Source: Curvularia sp. ZM96 (Eukaryota; Ascomycota; Dothideomycetes; Pleosporales; Pleosporaceae). From it: DNA of 64,000 bases. Below the pieces are notes generated by a model that worked only from the letters and a program-made list of their open reading frames with translations, searched no databases and had not been told where the DNA came from. Shown here piece after piece: positions 21,480 through 33,176 of the stretch (position 1 is the first letter of the stretch; every line of letters begins with the position of its first letter). The translations under genes were made by a program, and so were the position numbers. The stretch is taken from assembly GCA_022457065.1 (NCBI GenBank), contig JAJGBQ010000003.1:3410001-3474000 (forward strand). The letters are read 5' to 3'.

Positions 21480-24400
21480 ATGGAGGTTGTATACGCCAGT
21501 AACGAATTCCCCAAGGATGACCTAGGGGACATCCTCAGACAGTTGCACAGCCAAAGCAAGACTACCAGCCATGAGATCCTAGCACGCTTCACCAGAGACG
21601 CAACCCGGGCAGTCAAGAAGGAGATCGAAAAGCTCCCGTCGAACTTGAAGAAGCAGATACCCCCATTCGAATCCCTCGCCTCTTGGGTAGAGCAGAAAGA
21701 GCTTCGCGAAGGTGAACTATGCGGTGCAATCGATGGCGTTCTACTGATTCTTGTTCAACTCTCGGTGTATATTTGGTAAGCCATTCTAGCCTTATCACTG
21801 TTTCTCTGGCTAATCTTAGTAGTAATGTTGAGAACGGCAGTGAGCCAGCATCCGTGACTGGCGAAAAGCATATCACAGGCTTAGGTGTTGGCTTACTTTC
21901 AGCTGCTGCGATTGCTCTGGCTCGAGACGTATCAGAGATACCTTTTTACGGTGCGGAAGCAATTTCAATCGCTTTCCGCATGGGAGTTCACGTACAAGGG
22001 ATCTCGCACCATTTGGAGGCTCGCAACCTTGATGAACCACCTAAGACATGGGCTTATGTGGTCCACAATGTTGATCCTGAGCAGACTAAGAAAGACCTCG
22101 AAGCATTCCATGAGGCAGTACCCAGTTCCGATACCAGTCGTATCTTCATCAGCGCTATCAGCCGTACCTCTGTTACGATCAGTGGTCCGCCTTCAAAGCT
22201 TGAAAACCTCTTTAAGAAAGCTACAGCATTCCGAGATGCCAAGTCAATTCCATTGCCGGTTTATGGAGGCCTCTGTCATGCTCCACACATCTACAACTCA
22301 CAAGATGTAGACGCTATCGTAGGAGACGTTGTAGCTTCCTCGGATTTACTACGTCCACAAGACGAACCGAAATTACCACTCTTTTCAACGAGCAACGGTA
22401 CCCCATATAAAGCCTCCAATGCGACCCAACTCTTCAAGAATGTCGTGTCCGAGCTTCTGACAAAGGCCATTGAGTGGGACAAAGTCATTGCGCAAGAGGT
22501 CCGCTATGCCAAGGAGAACAAGCAAACTCAAATCAAACTCTCCTGCTTTGGAAACTCCATTCCATTGAACGATCTTCGTTCTGAGTTGCAGAAGGCTATT
22601 AAGGATGGTTCTGTTTCGCTGAACAATTACATGTCAGCGCTTCGCCAGGACGCCACCGAAGCTGCCACTCCTCGAGGCACAAAACAATCCAAACTCGCTA
22701 TTGTTGGAATGTCTTGCAGATTTCCAGGCGGTGCAACTGATACTGAGAAGTTCTGGGAACTGCTCGAAGCCGGGTTGGATGTGTCTCGCGTGATACCTCC
22801 GGATCGATTCGATATCAAGACGCATTATGACCCAGAAGGAAAAGACCTCAACAAGACGATGACCCAATATGGATGCTTTATCGACGAGCCTGGCCTATTT
22901 GATGCAAGCTTCTTTAACATGTCCCCTCGCGAGGCAATGGTCGTTGATCCTCAAATGCGTCTCTCGCTCGTCACTGCATATGAGGCATTGGAGAGAGCAG
23001 GTTATGTAGCCAACAGGACTCAATCTACCAAGCTTGAGCGCATTGGAACGTACTACGGCCAGGCAGCTGATGACTATCGTGAGGTAAACCAAGGACAAGA
23101 AGTCGGAACATATTACATCCCTGGTGGATGTCGTGCTTTTGGACCAGGTCGTATCAACTATTTCTTCAAATTTGCTGGCCCAAGCTACAGCATTGATACG
23201 GCCTGTTCTTCGGGACTTGCAGCCATTGAAGTGAGTAGATGATCTCATAAAATATCGGCAATCGCGTACTAATCGTTTCATAGGTTGCTTGTAATGCTCT
23301 CTGGAACGGTGAGATCGATATGGCCGTGGCAGGTGGCGTCAATATTCTCACAAACCCTGATGGTTTTACTGGTCTCTGCAAAGGTCACTTCTTGACTAAG
23401 GGTCACAACGCCTGCAAGACTTGGGACGCCACCGCTGATGGCTACTGCCGGGCCGACGGTGTAGGATCACTGGTCATCAAGAGGCTTGAAGATGCACAAG
23501 CTGACAACGATAACATCCTTGGAGTTGTTCTTGCTGCAGGCACTAATCACTCCGCCGAGGCTGTCTCAATTACCCACCCGCATGCAGGACATCAGGCATA
23601 TTTGTCGCGCCAGCTCCTCAGGCAAGCAGCTGTCAATCCTTTGGATGTTTCATATGTAGAGCTTCATGGAACTGGCACGCAAGCAGGCGATTACGAGGAG
23701 ATGAAAGGTGTTGTGGATGTGTATGCTCCGAACACTTTCCCAAGTCGTCGATTCGATCAGAAGCTGCACATTGGAAGCGTCAAATCGAACGTCGGTCATG
23801 GCGAGTCAGTTGCTGGAACTACAGCACTCATCAAAGTCTTGATAATGCTGCAAAAGGGCGCCATTCCTCCACACATCGGTATCAAGACTGAGATGAACCC
23901 GCGCCTACCAAAGGATCTGGAGCAGCGAAATGTTGCGATTCCGTTCACTATGACTGAGTGGAAGAAGGATTCGAAGAGGAAGCGCATCGCAGCAGTCAAC
24001 AACTTTGGAGCTGCCGGCGGCAACACCATGATGATCTTGGAGGAAGCGCCCTCAGTCGAGGTGGCCCGCGAGAAGGAAACCAGGCCAACACATGTCGTTG
24101 CCGTATCTGCAAAGACCAAGACGTCTCTACGCAACAACATCGAGCGTCTGATTGCGTACCTCGACAAGAACGCGGACGTGGCCATTTCGGATGTTGCCTA
24201 TACCACTGCCGCGCGCAAATACCACCACTCATACAGAGTTGCGGTCAGCGGTACTGATGTTGCTTCAGTTAAAAAGCAGTTGGCGACACAGCTGAACAAG
24301 GTGGACTCTTTGAAGCCACTGAACAAGACTAACCCACCTTCCGTGGCGTTCGTTTTCACCGGTCAGGGCGCCTCCTACCAGTCGATGGATCTTGAACTAT

Positions 24401-27008
24401 ACCACGAGTCATCAGTCTTCAGAGAGCACATTGAATACCTTGACAAGCTTGCTCAAGCCCAAGGTTTCCCCTCGTTCATCCCAGCTCTCGATGGCTCCTA
24501 CCCCCGCGATCATGAGCATCCTCCAGTTGTTACTCAACTGGCGCTGGTATGTCTGGAGATCGCGTTGGCGCATTACTGGGCCTCCCTGGGTGTCAAGCCT
24601 GACGTTGTCATGGGACACTCTCTCGGAGAGTACGCCGCCATGCATGTCGCTGGAGTTATCAGTGCCAACGACGCCATCTACATGGTCGGTTCTAGGGCTT
24701 TGATGCTCCAGAAATCATGCGAAGCAGGTAGTCACTGCATGATGGCTGTTCGCGCATCTCTGGAGTCCATCGTCGCAGCATCAAATGGCAAGCCTCACAC
24801 TGTAGCCTGTATCAACGGTCCCAGCGACACGGTTCTGAGCGGTACCAAGGCACAGATGGATGACATTGCAGTAGATCTCGAGGCAGCAGGTTTCCGCTGC
24901 ATCAAGCTCAACGTTGCGTTTGCATTCCACTCCGAACAGGTGGACCCGATCCTCGATGAGTTCGAGGCGATCAGCAAGAGTGGTGTCATCTTCCACGAAC
25001 CCAAGTTGCCTGTAATCTCACCCCTACTTGGTAAGGTTGTCTTCGACGCGCGAACGTTGAATGCTAGCTACGTGCGCAATGCTACCCGAGCAACTGTTGA
25101 CTTCCTCTCCGCCGCAAGAAATGCTACTGAAGTGTCGATCATCAGCGATGAAACCGTCTTCATGGAGATGGGTCCTCATCCTGTTTGTGTCGGATTCATC
25201 AAGTCGATTCTCCCATCGGTAAAGACCGCTGTTCCGTCGATCCGCCGTGGTGACAACAACTGGAAGACGATCTCCGAGAGCGCCGCAGCTATTCATCTTG
25301 ACGGCGTCGAGGTAGACTGGAACGAATTCCACCGTCCTTTCGCTACTGCAGTGCGTCTAGTGGATCTTCCGACATATGCCTGGGATGAGAAGAATTTCTG
25401 GATCCAATACAATGGCGACTGGTGCTTGACTAAGGGCAACACTTACTACGACAAGAAGGTCGAGCCTACGGTCAGCAACACCAAGAAGTACGAGTCTTTG
25501 AGCTCCTTGGTACAAAACATCATCGAAGTCGACGTGAAGGGAGACAAGGGAAAAGTGGTCATGCAATCAGACATGATGCAGAAGGATTTCTTGGCTGCCG
25601 CCCACGGACATCAGATGAACAACTGTGGTGTTGTGACATCGGTAAGTCCTATCCATCTTTAGTTTTGAAATCTTCATATCTCTCTTAGAGCTCGCTAACA
25701 GGGAATTAGTCCATCCATGCAGATATCGCATTCACTTTGGGAGAGTATCTGTATCGCAAGTTCTATCCAAAGACCAAGCGAGTCGACATGAATGTCACCA
25801 ATCTCCACGTGACGAGTGCTTTGATCGCCAAGAAGCACTCCATGGATACGCCACAGAATATCCAAGTCACTGCAAGCACAAGCAACATCAAGAGCGGTGT
25901 TTTGGACTTGACCTGGCAGAATGTGGGAGACGACGGCAGCTGCTCAGAACCATTTGCGACAGCCAATCTCGAGTATGGCAATGCAGAAGATTGGCTATCG
26001 AACTGGAGTTTCGTGTCTCATTTGGTTCAGCACCGCATCGAGGCTCTGGAACAATTAGCTGCTGAAGGCAAGGCCAACCGCCTATCTCGCAACCTGGCTT
26101 ACACTCTTTTCGCAAAGAATCTGGTTGACTACGCTGATAAATACCGAGGCATGCAGTCTGTTGTCATGAACGATTTGGAAGCATTCGCGGATGTAAAGCT
26201 TACCGACAAGGTCGACAGCGGGACTTACACTGTACCGCCGTACTTCATCGACAGCGTAGCCCATCTTGCAGGCTTCATCATGAACTGTTCCGATAGCATC
26301 GACACAACGAACAACTACTGCGTCACGTCCGGATGGAAGTCTATGAGATTTGCTGAGCCTTTGACCCCTGGAGCCAGATACCGGTCTTACGTCAAGATGA
26401 TTCCCACCAAGGAAGATCCATCAGTCTTCCTTGGAGATGTGTACATTATGAACGCTGAAGGCGACGCTATTGTAGGCATGGTGGGCGGCATCCACTTCCG
26501 CCGCTTCCCCCGCATCCTCCTCAACCGTTTCTTCACTGCTCCACAACCCTCAAAGGGAACAGCGGGTCAGCAAACAAAGGCCGCTCCCATAGAAAATAAG
26601 CCTGCTGCAAGCAAGTCTGCACCACCAAAGGTGGAAGCTCCTCCTGTTGTTCAGGAAATCTCCGTTGATACAAAGGAAGAGGACACTCAGTCTTCGGGAA
26701 GCGACTCGGATGATCATGACACTCCCTCGGTAACCTCAGAGAACACATCCGCTACCAGCATTGATGTCCCTGCAAGCGACAGCACATTTGGCAAGGCCCT
26801 TGTGCTCATTGCTAATGAAACTGGCATCGACAGTTCAGAGCTGACTGACGATGCTGAATTCGCAAACCTGGGAATTGACAGTCTCATGTCCTTGGTTTTG
26901 TCTGAGAAGTTCCAGAAAGAGCTCAATGTAAAGGTGAATGGCAGTTTGTTCCTCGATTACCCGACTATCGGCGATCTTCGGGAGTGGCTGGAGAAGTATT
27001 ATGGTTAG
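21480..27008 (+). CDS. Non-reducing PKS, atrochrysone carboxylic acid synthase-like (SAT-KS-AT-PT-ACP)
   Basis: Four exons, 21480-21775, 21820-23230, 23284-25641 and 25710-27008 (introns 44, 53 and 68 bp), encode 1787 aa. Domains in order: SAT (about 1-360), KS (388-800) with the active Cys561 in DTACSSG and His697 and His741, AT (920-1220) with Ser1015 in GHSLGEY, PT (about 1300-1600) with His1345 and Asp1536 as the likely catalytic pair, and one ACP with phosphopantetheine Ser1746 in GIDSL. No TE or Claisen-cyclase domain follows. The chain stops soon after the ACP, matching the group that relies on a separate metallo-beta-lactamase thioesterase, encoded next door. The SAT motif reads GLGVG (119-123), with Gly121 where catalytic Cys is expected. 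The product is inferred to be an octaketide, atrochrysone carboxylic acid. The region between PT and ACP (1625-1700) is a Ser/Glu-rich linker. Confidence 0.93.
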
Positions 27009-27270
27009 GTATAAGTAATCTTCGAATTTTTTTGATTATCGGATGCTCTAATGGGTGTTTGTCGGTTTTTCCTTTCTTCTGGTGGTTGGTATTCAGTTTG
27101 TTTAATCCGCTCCAATGCTTTCCTATCTAGAATGTACTTAGCATTATTGTGAATATAAAAACTTTCTTATATCCGCTTGATTGTAAATGATTAGTCTTTA
27201 GGGTTTCCCTAATGATAAAATTGATAACTATCACAACCTAATTATATTGGTCGCTGATCACGGTTACCTA

Positions 27271-27299
27271 GTCTAGATTAAGTCGAGTCTAATCTAGAC
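27271..27299. repeat. Stem-loop, 10-bp arms and 9-base loop
   Basis: The arms GTCTAGATTA (27271-27280) and TAATCTAGAC (27290-27299) are perfect reverse complements around a 9-base loop. Related CTAGACTAAG-like units continue to the right, so it is probably part of a decayed repeat rather than a transcription terminator. Confidence 0.5.
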
Positions 27300-27333
27300 T
27301 AAGCTAAGACTAATCTAATTCCCTTGGTCTACA

Positions 27334-27352
27334 GTTTCCTCAGCTCCCACAA
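27334..27352 (+). repeat. 19-bp direct repeat, copy 1
   Basis: GTTTCCTCAGCTCCCACAA is identical to 30399-30417 in the same orientation. The two copies flank the SRPK-like kinase gene. Confidence 0.6.
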
Positions 27353-27542
27353 CTTATTATATATAGTAAAAAAGCAGACAGCAAGCCTGCATTAGGAAAT
27401 AAATGCATCCTGTTTAGGTAATTCAGGCCTCGCGTACGGCTTTCGCACTACGCTTAAACAGGGAATTAACCTTTAACGTCCTCCATAAAAGGCCCTCTCT
27501 ACCATTATTTTCTCTCACACAATGATATAGTGTCTCTACACC

Positions 27543-28993
27543 ATGCTGAGATTTGGTCAACGCGCATGTACTCGCTTCAAATTTCCCTCTCACATCTCCC
27601 GAATTTCGCGCTTACAGAGTACGAAAATGAATGCCAGCGAGCTCTTCGAGGAGGAGCGCCTTCCGTGGTATAGCCATGATCAGTTTTATCCCGCACGACC
27701 TGGTGAGATTCTCGATTCTAGCTTTAAGGTTATAGGAAAACTCGGTTACGGTGCATACTCCACGGTCTGGCTGTGTCGGGATATCCGGTATGTTTGGTGT
27801 TCTTCACCCCCCACCCACCCTCCAAAGTCTGATCATCCATGCATAGAGAACGAGACGCTGGCTTCGTCGCTGTCAAGATTTGTACCCGAGATGCCGAAAA
27901 GACCCCACAGCTCAATCAGGAGCTAGATTTTTACGAGCATGTCAGTTCTATGCAATCACAGCATCACGGCCAAGCATACATCCGCGGACTGTATAGCGAA
28001 TTTGAGCTCGACGGTCCGACTGGCAAACATTTGTGCTTTGTTCATCCACCCATGCACATGACTATTAGACAGCTCCAGTATTACAATCCAGCACACAAGC
28101 TCGACGTTCCGCTTCTGAAGTGCACGCTAGCCAATGTGCTAAAGGCGCTGTCGTTCTTACACGACGAGGCTAAGGTCGTACATACAGGTACGGCAAGATG
28201 ATACAACATAATTGAATCGACTGACAAGTTAGACATCAATCCTGGAAATATCATGCTGACTGTGGATGATGACACTATTCTGGAAAACTTCGAGAAAGCT
28301 GAAGCAGAGAACCCGTTATCATCCAGAGTGATTGACGACACTCGCACCATTTACAGTTCCCGTAAGCTTCCCCATCCTACGGGTAATCTTTGGGGCCAAC
28401 CAGTTCTCTGTGACTTTGGAGAAGCGCGGATAGGAGATTCCCACTCCGGCTTAATTCAGCCTGAGCTATACCGTGCACCAGAGATAATTTTCGAGATGGA
28501 GTGGGGCTCTAAGGTGGACATTTGGAGTGTCGCCACGTTGGTAAGTATTCAACACTATTATAAGGAAGTCTCAATGACTTACTCTTGATTAGGTGTGGGA
28601 CTTGTTCGAAGATGAGCATCTATTCGACGCCCGTGACAACGAGGGCAACCCATCAGAGACACATCATGTTTCCGAAATGGTTGCATACCTTGGAATGCCT
28701 CCGCTTGAATACACGCAAAGCAACCATATGACAAAGAAGGTCTTCGACAAGCAAGGTTAGTTGTTAAGATCGTCCCGACATAGACTCTGCTAAGTTCAAT
28801 AGGACACTGGACGGGTGGCTCCAAGAGTGTAACTATTCCTAAGATCTCACTCGAGGAAAGAGTCTCGGTGCTTGAAGGGGAGGAAAAGGAATTGTTTCTG
28901 GATTTCATACGCTCGATGCTCAGATGGCGGCCGGAAGACAGGAAATCGGCGACTGAACTCCTGAAGCACCCATGGATGGCCGACACTATGTAG
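27543..28993 (+). CDS. SRPK-like serine/threonine protein kinase
   Basis: Five exons are proposed: 27543-27787, 27847-28187, 28233-28540, 28593-28755 and 28803-28993 (introns 45-59 bp), giving 415 aa. The N-terminus carries the fungal SRPK-like signature LPWYSHDQFYPARPGEIL, then a glycine-rich loop (GKLGYGAYSTVW), VAVKIC with the ATP-binding Lys, and a catalytic loop HTDINPGN (Asp with the SRPK-type spacing). FGEA replaces DFG, as in many fungal SRPK-like kinases. YRAPEI and VDIWSV follow, and the domain ends in LLKHPWM. Such kinases are common, multi-copy and often near mobile sequences in fungi; their targets are mostly unknown. It sits between two copies of a decayed repeat, so a link with the adjacent cluster is doubtful. 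Confidence 0.85.
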
Positions 28994-29701
28994 TTGCGAC
29001 GACGATCAAGCAACCACTGCACTGCAAAGTCATTCTCGCGGAGTCTTTGTATCAGTTACATGTTTAGGATTGATTTAGAAAAACATATGCTTCTTCACTT
29101 CACTTCCGGGCATTTCATATCATCGCCGACCTAGCAGTTGTTCTGGCCGACTTTAGCATCCGCACATGATATTGACGGCTTAGACCTCACTCTTTTTGTT
29201 CCCGACTGTCGGCCAATTCAATCTGCGCAAAAACTCCTTTTGTCGTTAAGTAGTACGTGTCCGGAGCTTAGATATCGTCGTCCTTGAGCAATAGCATGAG
29301 TGGGGGCAGCGCCATTGACAAGAACACCTCCGCGCCACAAGTCAAAGAGCTCGAGCATATGGAAGACATTTAGGACACCCCGCGAGAAGAATAAGTACAT
29401 CAATAACGCAGAGCTTGATGACAAGCTTCGAGAACTCATTAGCAACATTCAACCCGAGCTATACCCCGGAACTATCCGCCTTGCAATCGCAAGACCACAA
29501 ATTGATTGCGCTACACAACAATCTGAAGCACGTTCAAAAGTGTAGAGCTATTGTGGTTAGGAACGATGATACGTGTGCTGGGCGGCATCTCCACAGATCT
29601 CTCTAGCAGATGGTTTTCTTTGTACATTCGTGTAATCTACAGATTCATTGATCAAGGATCTTGGTTGCCTGTATACTCGCACGTGACTGACTAGCCTGGG
29701 T

Positions 29702-29745
29702 GAGTTGGCTGAGTTGGTTGAGTTGGTTGAGTTGGCTGAGTTCCG
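29702..29745 (+). repeat. 9-bp minisatellite GAGTTGGYT
   Basis: Four tandem copies of GAGTTGGCT/GAGTTGGTT followed by a partial fifth unit. Confidence 0.85.
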
Positions 29746-30398
29746 AAGGATTCATTGCTTTCCGGCGCAGCCCGCGCCCCATCCTAGTAGGTATTGCCGT
29801 AAACAATGGAAATTATTAAATTACCTTACTCCCTACTTCCCTCGATTTTCACTCGTCTTTATTTTCCTCTTTCAGCTTTCTATCGTCCGACTTCTCTTCT
29901 ATAACTACTTCTACTCTCGCTTATATTGCATACAGATCTAGTTCCTACACTTAGTAGCTGCGGAGCCCTTAGCTACTATATTATCAAACAACTCCATAAT
30001 ACTAAAAAGTTAATAGACGTAAGTTCTTCAGATATTAGAACTAATGTTAATTGCGTGCTAGAAGCAAAGTATATTAAGAGAAGTATCGCCTTGAAGAAAG
30101 AGGTACGCTTAGTACTAGAAACTATTGAATTAAAGTGTAAGGGGCTACGTTCGAGGAGCTATCGCATAGGTATACTGAGATTGTATTCGATGAAGAAGAG
30201 AACTACGGACGATTAAGCTTCAGAGATATGCTTAGGGGATCTGATCTGAGCGCCGCTCAGGCGTCGCGAACAGTGCGCCTAGTCTCGTGACCGAGATATT
30301 ATTGAGGAACTTACTAATTGGGAGCTGCTAACTCGCTTAGGGTGCTGACTCGCTTGTGAACCACGTTAGTCTACTTAATATAATTCTCTTTATCTAAG

Positions 30399-30417
30399 GT
30401 TTCCTCAGCTCCCACAA
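30399..30417 (+). repeat. 19-bp direct repeat, copy 2
   Basis: Identical to 27334-27352. It may mark the conserved end of a repeat family whose body has decayed. Confidence 0.6.
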
Positions 30418-30537
30418 TAACTTACAGATATATTCCCGCATAGGAGCTCTTTTTTCATAATTTCATTGCCTAACTTGATCAAATACTCGTCTCGTTCTTA
30501 ATATGTTGATGTCATTGCCACGCTTCCAAGTCCGAGT

Positions 30538-32467
30538 CTATTTCTTAGAAGGACCAAGCTTGTACTTGGCCGGTCTCTCATACTTTGCCAGATCTCTCAG
30601 CGCTTCTTGACCTTCCCGAATGATAGTTTGCTTGATTTCCTCGCTTCTGGGAGTAAATCTGACTTTGAATGGCTTCGGGCGCCAATTTGATCCGTTTCTA
30701 TATTGTTGTTAGTGTTGCTGCTACGAAAGCAAATGACTAGTCGCGATTCGTCGCAAGGGGTTACTTACGTATAGCTGAAGATATCAACAGGAATCTCTTT
30801 CCCTGTATTCTCATCAATAGCAGGCTGCACGCGATAAGCCCATAACAATCTTGCAACACTGAGATGCGTCCCTTGCTCGGCGAGGGCCTGACCGGCACAA
30901 CTTCTCCTTCCCCATCCAAAAGTCATGTATCCCTTTTCGCCCGGGAACGGCCTCCGATCTTCCGTATCAAGAAATCTTCTCGGATTGAAGCGATCAGGGT
31001 CTGGAAACTCTCGCTCATTGTGATGAATGGCCCATACATTTCCTTGGATCCAAGTACCCTTAGGTATGTAGTACCCATTCCAGTAGTCATCCTGGGTCGG
31101 CGCGTGGGGCTTTCCTCCAATAATAGCGACTGAGCGCCATCGGAAGACTTCTTTTGCAAAGGCTCGAACGTAAGGTAAGTCATCGTCGAGCGTTGGACTT
31201 CTTGCGTGGCCTACTACGCGGTCAAGTTCGTCCCATGCAGTCTGTAGGGTCTCAGGGAAGGCGCGCATAGCCAGTACAGCTGTGATAAGAGTACTGCTAG
31301 AGGTGTCTGCACCTGCACCAAAAAGATTGGAAGCAAGACTAGAAATCTCTCCATCAGTGAGATGATACTGGGGTGCTTCGCGGAAAATAAACTTCGCGTA
31401 GTTTTCTTCTGGACTCTGCTGCGCTTCTTCAGCTAGGGCATAGAAGAAGTTGTCACGACTGTACTTGGTCTTGTGAGGAGACTTGAAATTTCGCATCCAG
31501 GGCGACATCCATCGTGGAAGCTTTGCTAACCCTACAATCTTGTTAAAAAAACTGGTTCCAAGATGACATACAGCGACTCACATGGAAAAGTCTCCATGAT
31601 TCGTGGGAAGTCTTTCGCTACAACGGCGTAATGAGCAGCGGTTTGCATGTGCGCAATCACTTCAGTGATCAAGGGGTCTTGACTGTCTGAGATACGCCGG
31701 GCGAAGCCAATTATGGAAACAACACTGGCTGCATAGCGTTCGAAATGTGCGACAAATTGATCGGGCGTGCTCAAAAGGTCGTATACTACCACTTTGTTCT
31801 CGTTATCTTGGAAGTTTTGGTACGTCAGGACCTAGAAAGAATCAGCGCTGATCCACTGTCTAAACCCTATAGTTATGCATGTTTTACTTTTTGGATGCCA
31901 ACGCCGTGATGCGTGATTTTACGCAAATTGCGGAATTGTTCCCTTTGCTCGTTGGTATACGTGTATTTGTGTATAAGGTTTTCTTGACCATTCATCAGAT
32001 CGCCGAATAGGAGCATAGTTGGCCTGGAGTTGTAAATGTTGGAACGTTTAACAAGAATCTCATCGGCCGCCCATGCATCGTTAATCCAGATTGTAGGTCG
32101 TCTGCACAGAGTTAGCTTATTTCACACTACAGTAAGGGCGGCAATGACCTTCCGACCCAAAACGTTATCAGTGGGGAATCGTAATCTCTTGAGAGCTGCT
32201 CGATCATGTACCAGGGCTTTTCTTTCGGGAGACTAAGACTGTTCCCAACGATCGGCCAAGGCAATGGCCCAGGTGGCTGTCAACCCGTCAATGTCAAGTA
32301 CATACATGCATGAAACTGATGGAGTTAGACAATACCATTCGTCTTCTCAAGTACAGCATGCGACCGTAGTCTAAGACAAGGGCGACAACTCCTAGCGAGA
32401 GCACCCACATAGCCAATGAGGCGGAGGACTCCGGGATATGCGATGCTCTTTGTGTCTGGGAGTCCAT
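30538..32467 (-). CDS. Cytochrome P450, OrdA-like
   Basis: Six exons on the minus strand: 32467-32336, 32276-32149, 32101-31888, 31831-31582, 31531-30769 and 30697-30538, giving 548 aa. Residues 18-32 form an N-terminal membrane anchor, followed by a PPGPLPWPIVGN proline hinge. The I-helix has FGAGADTSSS, the K-helix ExxR is KEVFRWR, and the heme loop FGWGRRSCAG places the ligand at Cys453. Overall it resembles the P450 group that includes O-methylsterigmatocystin oxidoreductase. Because it stands 3.5 kb from the PKS and P450s do hydroxylate or couple anthraquinones in related pathways, a tailoring role is possible. Against that, a kinase gene and decayed repeats intervene, and no exact TCGG-N6-CCGA site was seen upstream. 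Confidence 0.88.
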
Positions 32468-33176
32468 AGTGAGAGCGAAGAGCGCTTAGTTCAACATACG
32501 ACACTGTCGGATACTAGAGGGTGTTTCACATACTGAATCTCCGCACGTAGGTAGCGGATGTTTAAGTATACGAGTGCCTTTCGGGCTCCCTTGCCCCACG
32601 TCTCCACACCCTGCCGTCGTGGGGCTCTTTATCCCTAAGTTGCCGTAGAAACTTTAATGTAACAGCTATTGGGCTCCCGATCATCCGCTATCCGGAGTCG
32701 CACCGAGCGAACCAACAAACTCGGGTATCAGAGAACCAACACATGAACCATAACGCCCTTCGTTGATGTTTTTTTATATTAAAAAAATAACCCACCAAGA
32801 AGTAAACCAGGTACATGCTTCTAATGACCCAGTTTTTTTATACATGAACACTGTGGGGTAGTAACGTAGCACGTGACGAGGCGTGAGGGGTATTGCTTCG
32901 TAAGTTGTTGATTGGGGGTTTGGAGGATAAAGATAGCTTCTTTCTTTCATCCTACTTGGGCGATTACTCTCGACAAGCCTCATTGCAAATTCCCGTATCA
33001 GACTACGAACAGGTGTCTGCACCCTCTTCTGTCCGATTCCCTGCCATGTTACTATGCATATGACGACCTTACAATAGTCCTTTTCTTCTGGGTTGCAGTT
33101 GGTCTTTGCGGATGCACTTCTGCTCTGGGGCTAGCGTCGATGTCTGTTGACGCAACATGGATGGCCTGGCACGCTT
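32468..33176. other. Divergent intergenic, P450 / dehydratase
   Basis: About 0.7 kb head-to-head region. It includes A/T runs near 32768-32787. No gene is supported. A TCGG half-site near 32502 lacks the second arm of the cluster motif. Confidence 0.5.

Larger units (their letters stand above)
27009..27542. other. Intergenic, cluster right border with decayed repeat
   Basis: About 0.53 kb. The left part is the PKS 3' region. From about 27230 it is rich in CTA/TAG and contains a stem-loop (27271-27299) and a 19-bp sequence (27334-27352) that recurs at 30399-30417. This looks like a relic of a transposable element decayed by C-to-T mutation. Confidence 0.5.
28994..30537. other. Gene-poor decayed region
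   Basis: About 1.5 kb. Short coding-like frames occur at 29296-29606 (for example a frame reading ALQSQDHKLIALHNNL), but they lie in different frames and are broken by stops, so at most this is a gene relic. From 29750 to 30420 the sequence is AT/CTA-rich and ends in the second copy of the 19-bp repeat, consistent with a dead transposable element. Confidence 0.4.

Noticed and set aside
29296..29606. Possible small coiled-coil gene
   Set aside because: The coding-like pieces lie in three different frames with stops between them, and no convincing intron joins them.
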